A DNA stretch of 28,124 nt from Pelargonium nanum (lineage: Eukaryota > Streptophyta > Magnoliopsida > Geraniales > Geraniaceae). The DNA is taken from the NCBI GenBank assembly GCA_036897485.1, contig JAYMTF010000945.1:1-28124 (forward strand). Direction: 5' to 3'. The notes under the pieces are model-generated. The model saw only the letters and a program-made list of their open reading frames with translations. It had not been told where the DNA came from and did no database searches. The position numbers were made by a program, and so were the translations under genes. Shown piece after piece: positions 1 to 9,900 of this stretch (the stretch's first letter is position 1; each line of letters begins with the position of its first letter).

Positions 1-3000
1 ATAATAATAATGAGTTTAAATTTGGTCCATTGGTGAAGAAAAGAGATGTCTAAATCAGATGATGCAAGAATGAAAATATCCACTTGTTTTTTAGTGGTCC
101 ACTTATCTATAATTTGAGAGCTTCTCTATAAGCTTGAGGCCCTCCATAAATGGACATATTCTCTTCTCATTGCTACTCCCCACAATCTTCATTGTTCAAT
201 AATATTACATTACATTATATGATCCCAAAATATTTATGAACAACTAAATCCCATAGATGTAAATGGTGTAAGTAATATTCTTGGTATCATTTTTCAAAAT
301 CTTCTTTTAGTGATTTTTGTAATTTTTATATGCTAGGTTCAGTGATATAGCGACTTAAGTTTGAGGCGGAGTTTTTGAAGCCGCTCTTCAAAAGATTAAT
401 TGAATGCAATCGCTATTTATCTCTTAAGTAGTACTAGACATATGACCAAACACTATATATATTGAAATATTCATGAGAAACATAATATTCTCTCTATACA
501 TTGAAAATGCACAACATTAATTGATGCGTCTGTTTTGACTCGGTCAATTCCATAACACTAGAGAATGTTTACCGTCTTAGGAAATTTTCTTAGAAAATAT
601 TCTAAGTCTAAATGTCCCCTTGATTTTCCAATTTTTGGTCTCGAACATGTGTCTAATTGCGTGAGATAACACACCTTTAGCGAGGACTCCGTAGGCGTTT
701 TTGAAACATCGCCTCAGACATGAACAAAATGAGACGTCGACTGAAACCACATATAGCAACAATTGCTTATAAATGTCGGGTGAGTTTGATAGTTTTCACA
801 TGCTCCTTCATGTATCATTGAAGCTCATAGAATCCCCTACTGCTCAGATAGCGTCCTAGTTTTTTAGAAGAACGAAAGGTCTTTATAGTGTTCCGGTAAA
901 ACGGGGAGTCTGAGAGGCTACCCGACGAAGTGGGGACATCGAAAATGACTTGGGAAAGCAAAATATGCACCCTTTATATTTTTCAAGTGTTGCAACCTTC
1001 CCTAAAACCTAAAAAATGCCTCAAGTGTGATGGAATTGATTGAATGACAAAATTGCCCAATTCATCTTGTTTCGTCATGACGAGAAGATATAGTGGCTTG
1101 GGCTTGTCGTGATGAACATTGTCCCATGAGCGTAATGATTGTTCCCATGGGCATCTCTTTGGAAATTGTGGGAACGCATTTGGTTTCGAAAACAAATTCA
1201 CGGAGGCGCGTTACGGGAGCAAGTACACAAAGACGTAGTTGTGAGATGCGGTGACGTGGTGTCTGAGCACCACGTATCGTGTCGCTATTCGTGGTACTTA
1301 TAATCTCACCTTCTATGGGTGCTCTTTCTTTTCTTTCGGATGACTGTAATCGTAGCCCGAACTCTATGGTTGAATAATATAAAAAGGAATTGCATTATTT
1401 GGAGATTAACAAATTGGAAAAGACAAATCAACCAACAAACAAACAACTACCTCAATCAAACTAGGACTGTCCATCCCATTCAATTTGCTTTATTCATTTT
1501 ATGATGTCATTTTTACTCATCTGTTTCCTAACTATTATTTTTTTGTGAGAGAGAAAGGCAAAAAGAAAAACAATGATATTCATGTTTCTTTTTTACAAAA
1601 AGAAAAAGATTTCAATTGAATAAATAAAGAATTGCATTAGGTTTTCTATTCACTGGCTGTAAAGCAAGGCTAGTTTCATTCAGTCAGGAACTGAACATTT
1701 TGAAGTATTTTGAGGTGAATATTTTCAAATTTGGACATTTTTCAAAATATAAAGAAGAAAAAAGTGAGGCCAAACCTGGGTTTTCAGAAGAAATAGGAGT
1801 AGTTCAGTTGTTGATGGTCTCACAGCATTTCAAAAAAATGAGTCTTCCAAAGAGTGTGGAGGAGCTAGTCCTTGTACATTATCATTGCCTATTGAGTATT
1901 GACAGTTACAGTGTTTAGCTCAGCAATTATGATTCATGCCCATTCCTCACTTCAATCATGGCTAGGAGTCATAGCCTTTTTTGTTTTGTTTTGTTTTGTT
2001 TAATCTACCGGCTATTATGGACGCAACGTCTAAAAAAACGATAAACTAGAAAAGAATCTATAGTATTAAACTATTCGAATGAAATATATTGATAAAGTAT
2101 GTATTCATCGAATTAGAAGTTGAATCGATATGTACGGCAAATCGTTGGTTCGATAAGACAATAACAACATCCAAATGGTAGAAACTCAATCTCGATAAAT
2201 CAGGGTAACAATTCAGGTCAGTCATCAAGTCTTAAATCATATCTCACTTGGACTAGTCAGACTGATATGAGTTTTAAACTACTAGTGTCAATAAGACAAT
2301 AACGACATTCAAAAACCACAAATGCGTGAAAAATAACGACAAAAACTTGTCAGAATAATTATAAAGTTGCGAATTCCAATCCATGTAACTATGAATTGTT
2401 GATGGAAAGTCACAACCTCATTTCCATCCCATTAGGCCAACAAAACAGTAGTGACTGACTGGTGAGAGTGTATGAAGCCAAAATGTCCCTAATAGATCTG
2501 CAGCTTGTCCTAAACTTGATGGTTTTAAGGACCAAGCAGCCATGGATTGGAAGAAGGGGGACCCTACAAGAGTGTAGGGCTGACCTACTTTTAATCATAA
2601 ATGTAATGAAGAAAATTAAATAAGTGCCTATGCAATGTGCAGTCACCTTGTAGCTAGGATTGAATCCAATGACAAGGCAAGTACCAAAGTAGATACTGGC
2701 CTGGTGTGCTTGGTAGTTCAGATCAGGACCATCACAACATTTAACACCTTGTCCACAATTTAATACCAAAGCCCCCACAGAAAGAGACCAGCTACCAGTC
2801 ATACCAATGCACGTGTAGATGCATGAAAAGAGCGGTTCAGTGCACGAGGACCCTACCATTGTGTGATCCGTCAAACGTCTGATGAAACAAATCGCATAAT
2901 ATCCACGTATATATAATATATAAAAAAAGACGGTCAAGTACTTAAAGATTTGCACCATCAAGAGATATGATACATGCATCTCAATGCACAACACTCCTAC

Positions 3001-3121
3001 TATAGTGAAATCTAGAGAGCTAGAATTGTGGAATCCGCAACAAAACAGATGACACGATGTTTGCAATTAAGAGAATGGTTTTTGTACACAAGATTTGCAC
3101 TAGTGTGAGATATGCAACTAG
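1..3121. other. Intergenic region, no supported gene
   Basis: No reading frame here looks like a real protein. The open frames are short, lack recognisable motifs and are not joined by plausible splice sites. Positions 1-570 are plain AT-rich sequence. Positions about 780-1310 are noticeably richer in GC and CpG than their surroundings and look like decayed repeat DNA, possibly of LTR-retroelement origin, but I see no terminal repeats, primer-binding site or polyprotein motif. A short TTGTT-type simple repeat lies near 1980-2000. Positions 2410-3066 contain the longest open frame (218 codons, minus strand), but its composition is not protein-like and no domain is visible. Confidence 0.5.
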
Positions 3122-3354
3122 TAGAGCTAGCAATTCAAACTACTGACCGAGTTCAGACCGGGTTGAAAGACCTAATTCTAACTCGACCCATAAGAGATGT
3201 GGGTTCATATGTGTTGATCACAAAAAATATGTGGTTTCCCCGACATGATATAGCACGACTGTCATGCAAACATGATCCAAAGATTAAATGGACTCGCACA
3301 AATGTGAGTTGAATTTTGAGTGTCCACGTATTAGAATCTAAATTGCAAGCTCTA
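3122..3354. mobile_element. hAT-type MITE, copy 1 (degenerate)
   Basis: The left end reads TAGAGCTAGCAATTC and the right end is AATTGCAAGCTCTA. They form terminal inverted repeats of about 14 bp, with one mismatch, around a 233-bp non-coding body. The same terminal consensus (TAG, then GGCAATT) bounds two other elements in the window, at 19531-19798 and 24496-24996, so this is one family. The flanks share only a shifted AACTA, so an 8-bp target duplication is not intact here and the copy is probably old. hAT assignment rests on the family resemblance and on the 8-bp duplications of the other copies. Confidence 0.6.
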
Positions 3355-3721
3355 AACTAACAAGGACAACCCATCGTTAAATACGAAGAGCAACATTTAT
3401 GTACACAACATTTTTCCTAATTTTGCATAAAAAAATAAATATTAAACTCACGACCTCAACGTTACAGGACAACAATCTTATTGTTGCGTCAAGACATACC
3501 CTCTTAAACACACATGTGAAGTTGCTTCCTTTTTGCCATCTAACATTGAGAAGAAAAGGTAAGTACTGAGTGCTATGCAACTTCATTGTTATTATCTACA
3601 TATCAAAAATATAATCAAATAAAGGGAAAAATAAATAAATTAGGCTGATAAGAGTTGGGGGTGTCATAATAGTATTTGTCTGAGTGTGCCTGTGAGGATG
3701 GCCAAACTCTAAGGAGGACCC
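3355..3721. other. Intergenic, nothing recognised
   Basis: AT-rich sequence between the first hAT MITE and the three-copy repeat. I see no coding, RNA-gene or repeat signal. Confidence 0.5.
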
Positions 3722-4313
3722 AGATGAACAAACCCTACTCTGCAGAACTGTGAAATATTTGTGGCTCTAGACACTTAATGGGAAGAATCTTTTTAGGCTC
3801 CATGTCAGTGACAAGGTGTTCTGATACATCAATCCAGCACAAATAAATGTACAGATGAGCTCAAATGTGAGTGAAGCCACATTAATCACAAATGAGAGAT
3901 GAGTCTGTGGAATGTGGTGTTGTCACCCAGATGAACAAACCCTATTACTCTGCAGAACTGTAAAATATTTGTGGCTCAAGATAGTTGATGTGAGGAATCT
4001 TTTAGGCTGCATCTATAGGACATGGTGTTCTGATACATCAATACAGCTATGTCAAAGCTATGAGACTCAACAACCAAAAAAAAATGCACATGTATAGATG
4101 CAATGAGCAAAGAAATATGAAGCTACAAACAGAAATGACATGAGAAATGTAAGGTTAGATACATTACATTGGAAATATATGCAATGTTGTGTCAAGAGTA
4201 GCCAGATAAACAAACCCTACCACCCTGCGGAGCTGTAAACTATTTGTGGCTCAAGAGACTTGAGAGGAAGAATCTTATGTCTGAGACATGGTGTTCTGAT
4301 ACATGAACACAGC
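3722..4313. repeat. Three direct copies of a ~110-bp unit
   Basis: Copies begin near 3722, 3929 and 4204. Each opens with AGATGAACAAACCCTA or a close variant and continues with an ACTGTAAAATATTTGTGGCTC-like stretch, a GAAGAATCTT-like stretch, and then GGTGTTCTGATACAT near the end (about 3838, 4047 and 4313). The spacing is 207 and 275 bp, because the linkers have diverged and grown. No copy holds an open frame in either strand, since stops interrupt all three in different places. The third copy ends against a MITE-like element. What the unit is remains unknown. Confidence 0.75.
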
Positions 4314-4321
4314 TACGTTAA

Positions 4322-4630
4322 AGTTAAGACTGTTTGGATAAAAATGTTCATAATCAGCATAATCATCAATATTATTACTTGATGCAGTAAAATTAAGGTA
4401 GCTTTTGGATTTGAATTTTTATTCAGAAATGAGAATGAGATTCCTATCCTTAAGGATAAAGAGCAATAAAGATATTTATTTGGTCAGACTAACTTCTCAT
4501 TTTTCAAATTATAATCAGCAAATGAGAAGCTAGAGAAATCCAAATTATTTATCAGCTAATAAGTAGGTATTATAATCAACAAATTACTTTACAACAAATT
4601 TTTTTTTTTCCAGTTAACAAGCACTTAACT
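4322..4630. mobile_element. MITE-like element
   Basis: The ends AGTTAAGACTGTTTGGAT (left) and the complement of CTTGTTAACTGG...AACT (right) give imperfect inverted repeats starting AGTTAAG. Inside is a second inverted pair, CTTCTCAT at 4493-4500 and ATGAGAAG at 4522-4529. The TGTTTGG-type terminus is common among plant non-autonomous DNA transposons. I cannot see a clean target duplication, so the boundaries are approximate. Confidence 0.4.
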
Positions 4631-5952
4631 CATAAATTTTAATTAGTTAGCATATAACTACCTACATTTCAAACTATGCGTCATTTTAGAAACCAAAAAT
4701 TGTGCCAGAATAAGTGTCATTTGACACTTTCAACAAAAAAAACACCTGATTCTCCAATAATACTGTATCATCATTATCAGCATTAAAACAAGTTTAAGAG
4801 ATATGAGTAGTAATTAAAGAGTACACACACTTAAATAAGGTTAATTTGCGCCAGAAACTCTAAAATAACACTTATTTCGAAATGAAGGTAGTATAAGATT
4901 ACCAAAACACTCTTACCGAACAAAAGAAAGCAAGCACAAATATGCATGGAATAATCAGAAATGACAAAGAAACCCAAGGTAAGAAACAATAATATGCATG
5001 GATGACAAGTAGATGAAGCAAAAGTTACAACATAATGGAACAATGAATTGTAGTCCAGCACAGAGAAATGTAAACATAATGAGCCTGAAGTTGGTAAAAT
5101 AGATATGAACTACAATAAAATTTCTCTCTCATCCCTATGTTTGGAGCAATCAAACCTCTTGACTAATTCTAATATGTATCAGCCAAAATTGCAATGTTAG
5201 TTAAAACTCAGTAGAGAGAGAAATGAGCCACATGACATAACAGTGTAACTATTGATGTTTCTATCAGGTATGTGCCAGACAAATCCATGTCCTCCCATTC
5301 TGGCCATTTCCTTACATGTGAGGACCATGTGTGGTATTTCTCTCTTTTGGTGCCATTTCAAGTTACAGACTCACTGGAATGAAAATGCACCAACACAATG
5401 AAAGAGAGCAAGTTTTCAATAACACCAGAACAGTTGATAACAAATCAAGCATGTGATCATAATGAGTAGAGATGCATATGAGAATAGAGAAGCTTGACAG
5501 ACCAACAAAACTACCAGTAGTAGCTCAACCATGCCATGTGACTCTTAAGTTAGCTTTGCTATGGAATTTAAAGCTGACTAAATATTGCAAGACATTTGCC
5601 CAACTTAAAAAAGTGTATTTAAGGCATAATTTATCGGGCACGATTAAACAACAGGTCTAGCTGGATTCAAAAAGCGGGATGGTAAACTCATTACTACAAT
5701 GGAAGAAAGTCAAGAAACAAACATGTGTAATAGCTTACACTATTAATAGCAGGGGCAGTCTATATGCAGAACTAAGTTCTCTAACCTCTTCTTTCCTGAA
5801 CTCTCAATAAGATGGAAATGTAAAACCTCTTTGATAAAATAAATTGTTGCAATGTTAAGTTTAAGATCAAAAGCCGGACAACAAAATCCCGAGTAAGATT
5901 CCTTAAAGACCGCAAGTGGCATTTTCAATTCCACAAAAGCCCGCATTTCCTA
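4631..5952. other. Intergenic, nothing recognised
   Basis: AT-rich sequence with short chance frames on both strands. I see no splice-connected coding region, tRNA-like cloverleaf or clear transposon end. Confidence 0.5.
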
Positions 5953-6167
5953 CTCAGCTTTCAACTAAACAAAGATAAAAAATATGGGTTCCTAGGCATG
6001 AATATAACTGATTAATTTTTAGGAAAAGTACATATCACTATTCTACACAAACCCTACACTTCTTTACTCAACCTTCAGTTAAACAAACAAAAAAAATGTT
6101 AAGTCTTGTATCCTAGGAATAGGTAAATGGTTAAATACTTAATTTAGGCAAAGTACATATTACCCTT
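5953..6167. repeat. Tandem duplication, ~114-bp unit, 2 copies
   Basis: A segment running from CTCAGCTTTCAACTAAACAAA (5953) to AAAGTACATATCACTATTCT is repeated from about 6067 (CTCAACCTTCAGTTAAACAAA) to about 6167 (AAAGTACATATTACCCTTCT). Both copies also carry a TCCTAGG core. The copies have diverged substantially, so the duplication is not recent. Confidence 0.6.
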
Positions 6168-6329
6168 CTCAACATTGAAAGAGGCAGCTTTAATCTCCAA
6201 TCTTTCTGTTTACGACTTAATGGTCTACCTTTGCTTTGACAATCCCAATTTTCCTTCACATTTGCCAACTTCCACACACAGCTTCCTGATTCCAATTGAC
6301 TCTAACATGAAGAATCCAACCTTTTCTTG

Positions 6330-6565
6330 ACAACCCGAATTAAGACTGAACGTTCGGTTGTGTTCTAAGGGAAATGATCCCGCTAGGAGCCCGTTCCGAA
6401 CCAGCCCAACTAATGAAAAGCCAAAAACATCCCAAAACTGTTGATAAAACCCAGCTTGAAAACCATTCGGACCTAGGACCTTCCATGAATTCATATCAGA
6501 AAGAGCCTTCTTAACCTCCTGCACATCAATCTCTGAAGCCAAGTCCTCTCGGTCAGACTCCCCAA
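6330..6565 (-). mobile_element. LINE (non-LTR retrotransposon) reverse-transcriptase fragment
   Basis: On the minus strand a frame reads VQEVKKALSDMNSWKVLG, then PNGFQAGFYQQFWDVFG, LVRNGLLAGSFPLE and HNRT. This is the start of the plant LINE reverse-transcriptase domain, whose usual pattern is an A(L/I)xxMxxxKAPGPDGF-type block, then a FYxxxW block and an N(x)T block. The expected following IPK block is missing because the reading frame breaks near 6345. The APGPDG core has become VLGPNG. No endonuclease, no RNase H and no poly-A-tailed 3' end adjoin it, so this is a dead fragment of a 5'-to-middle portion. It lies just downstream of the SIK1 3' end. Confidence 0.8.
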
Positions 6566-6762
6566 GCCAATGCCCGGTTCACGATCCACTTCCCGCACAA
6601 TTTTTTTATTGATATTCAAATTTATAATTTATATAATAAAAAGAAAATTTACAATGCTTATTAATTGTCACTTCATTATTTTCGATAATCACCAGAAAAT
6701 CATGGCATTTAGTCCATGCGAGTATAAAACACAGCATGAATTGAACAAAAGAAAAAGAGTGA

Positions 6763-6768
6763 TTTATT
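6763..6768 (-). terminator. SIK1 poly(A) signal AATAAA
   Basis: A canonical AATAAA lies on the minus strand about 160 bases after the SIK1 stop codon (6929-6931), inside an AT-rich 3' UTR. It is the first good signal after the stop, so the transcript probably ends near 6740-6755. Confidence 0.6.
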
Positions 6769-6928
6769 GATAAAGCTGCAATGCAAGACAGCAATTATCC
6801 TGTTCGCCTTGTGGTTTCTTTAACCTTATTACATCTCTCTAATAACACGATTGCTACAGAACAAAATTGTGGAGATTAAGTAAACAAAAGGAGAATATAC
6901 ATTTCCATACCAAAAATGAGGTTGCTGT

Positions 6929-9900
6929 CTACAACCGGAGAATAGTTCGAAGTGTATCACAAAGATTTTGAATAGTCTGTTGCTCTTGTGTAGCTTGCAG
7001 CTCTTGCAATGGCATCTCCTCATAGCACCTGTAAAAGGAAAAGGAACTAGTCACCACACCTGCATCTGCATGCATGGGTGATTCCAAAGAACCTCCCCGG
7101 TGCATGTCCTCATATGCATGCTAAATGACACGTGTTGACATTAACTTACACAACGTCTACAACATGTTCACTCTCACTGCTAGCGCAATGTCTAAGCATG
7201 CACATAAGATTTTTCCTTAAAGAAAAAGGAACTAGTAGTATGGTAGCGTTAGGATAAAAAAATGGAATGGGAATGAGATTCTCATTTCAAAGCAAAGCTA
7301 TTCTTGTGATATAAAAGTTTTAATACAAACCTGACGAACTGGAATCTCAATCCTAAACAAATTTTTTAAATTCAAACACTACGTATATGTAATCACAGGG
7401 TTTTGTATAGCCTGTAGCTCTTGTAGCGGCATCTCATCATATAGCCACTGTATAGGCTTTAGGTTTAGAAGTATCAAGAGATTTATGCAATTCATGTACC
7501 AGAAGAGATTTCGGGTTTAAATTTTCAGCTGAAGGTAACTTTCGGAAAAAAAAATCAATAATAATATAGGGAGAATTGAGATGTCATACATTTTGTGGTA
7601 CGCTAAAGCCTGAACCAGATTCATTAGAGTGGAACTGGACGTGAGTCTCTGATATACGCATGGAGGAAGAGGTATCTGCATAAAACAGATGACAAATAAA
7701 TGGCAAATCGAGAGGACACAAGTAAATGGCTGAACTTACCTCATTTTGTCCTCTTCGGCCCTTTTTAGGCTGTCCATCACCAAAAAGCTCTTGCAGTACT
7801 TCCGCGGATACAATACCACACCCATCCCGCTGTGTGTCACCAATCACATTGTCTGACAATAGAGCGATGGGGGATATGTCCGTCGCTCTCAAGAAAGGGA
7901 TGGGTACTGTATTGCCGGCTTTATAAATGGACCAAAGCTGCAATGACAATGAATATGATAGTAACCATTTTCAACTTCCGTGGCACAAAAACAGAGACAA
8001 GAGCATGATTCGATTGGGAAAGATGGCCAAAATACGTAACAACCCAACTACGTTAAGTCATGAAATGTAAGCCTCGCCAAGAGCCAGTAAATACCAATTT
8101 CAGAAAATCAGCAAATTCATACTGATGTTTCACTTTAAGCTTCAATTAATTTCCAGATTGGCACACCACTATCTGGAGACCTAGATTGTTTCTACAGCAT
8201 TTTGATGCATAAAGACTACACTGATGGAATGAAAATTACCTTATCTAGTGCAAAAGCTTTCCTGTTCATGGTGTCCTGCTTCAATGGACTACTGCCACCT
8301 TGAGCCTGTGTCTGAGGAAGGTTATTCGTCTTTGGGTCCGACTCGGGAGAACCAGATATTGGGAGAGAAGATGATTGTATTCCCTGCACATTGGGATGGA
8401 ATTCTCCAAACAAATTGTCATTGGCAGTGATCTCAACTGCATCCTCCATCCTGATATAAACTCAATGAATTAAAGCTAATAAAGACATTTTAAAAAAAAA
8501 TTCTTTCTGAGCAGTCAACCAAAAGTCCAAAACCATAATGCCATGTAATATGTTTGTGTTGACTTGATATTGAAAGATGACTAAAGATGATAATATAGTA
8601 AACTTAAACACTCGACTGTTTTTATATAAATAAATAAAAATATGGGTGCATGAATGAACTATCAAAGCAAATAAGAGAGGGAAGTACTTGAGATCAGCTG
8701 CATTTCCTTGTGTTCCACTAATGGAATGGCTTCTCACGCGTCCAAGAGCAGGCGAGGATTCTTTAGCACTAGAAAGTTGTGTATGAGTGGCTGTTGTACC
8801 TATTTCTTCTCCGCCATGAACAATATAAGTTCCAAAATCACCTGTCCAACAGAATCATCTTGATCAGAAATTATCCTAAATGGTTTTTACACATGGACAA
8901 AAGGTAAAGCAAACATGCAATCTTCTTTGACAGCTTGAAGATTTTCTCTTTATCCAGCAAGACAACTACTCTCATTTCAGCACAGCTCTAATTTGGCACT
9001 AATGACCAAGTCCAAGTAGAATGGATTCCAAATATAAGTACAATGTAAGCTAGACACCAATATCTTCTACTGGAAATTTAACACCTTCTGTAAAGGATTG
9101 CTTCCTCACAGTGTGCCCAATATTTTGAGGGTTCGATGGAACAGTATATCCATAATCTTCATTTACTTTTAGACCTGCAGTTGGCTGTTTCCATTTGAAA
9201 ACATAAGAACAAGGCAAAGATTTTGAGCAGAGATAGAGAGTGGAGTAAAAAAATAAAGATGTTTCTGCCATACATTATCTTCTGGCACATCTGGAGCTGG
9301 ATTTTTCGCTTTTAAAGCCCTTGAGGCCTTAACTTGCCTTGCCTTTACAATTCTTGGCACCATTGCAGATGCTCCACATTTGCATTTTTCAATGAATTTG
9401 TGCTAAATTTCAAATGCAGAGAAAATAGCAGAGTAAGATTAAAAAAAAGATAAAACAAAAATAGGTGTATAAAAAAGATAAGAATATTCTATATTTATTT
9501 AGATTTCATGCAACTCATCACACGTGGGCAACACTAATGAATAAGAACGCCAACCTCCATTGCCCTACTCAATGCTATTGATTTCTTTCAGTTTCGTTTT
9601 CATACTCTTTCGATCTTTCTTTCTTGGTGAAATACATTACTTTCCTCCTTTTTCATCTCATCAAAACATAAATCGCAATGTCCGCAACTCTGCACGGCCT
9701 ACTATGTACCAAGTACAGTCAAAATTTGACATATTTTTTTAGAATTGGAGCATTATACTAGCTACCTACTAAGCTAAAAAAGGGTAGTATTATATTTACT
9801 GCATACATAGAACTGCTGAACAACATTTTGACTACTAAAAAGCAGTAACTGTATCAGTATTATACCAACTAGCCTATTACTTTTTAAATAAGAGACATGT

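Larger units (their letters stand above)
6929..9402 (-). other. SIK1: SIK1 exons 12-18: C-terminal regulatory region
   Basis: Residues 499-832. Exon 12 begins with [10 protein letters not shown], then a basic, Ala/Lys-rich stretch. Exon 14 contains [12 protein letters not shown], echoing the N-terminal motif. Exon 16 carries a conserved-looking block (LWSIYKAG, then [19 protein letters not shown] and LQELFGDG). Exons 17-18 encode [20 protein letters not shown] followed by a Gln/Glu/Leu-rich tail ending [15 protein letters not shown]. The tail looks helical and sits where animal MST kinases have a SARAH dimerisation helix, but I cannot show homology. Exon 13 needs the acceptor at 9185-9187 (AACAG then CCAACTG) to stay in frame. 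Confidence 0.85.

Noticed and set aside
1256..1273. Small hairpin GTGGTG...CACCAC
   Set aside because: Six-base stem without a following T-run or conserved context; expected by chance in a window of this size.
2410..3066. 218-codon minus-strand open frame
   Set aside because: No recognisable domain, Cys/His/Ile/Leu-heavy composition with no pattern, no splice partner, and surrounded by intergenic repeats. Most likely chance.
3722..3838. Possible box C/D snoRNA cluster in the three-copy repeat
   Set aside because: Copies 1 and 2 have AGATGAAC-like and CTGA words, but copy 3 has lost the C-like box, spacing is long, and no terminal stem is evident.
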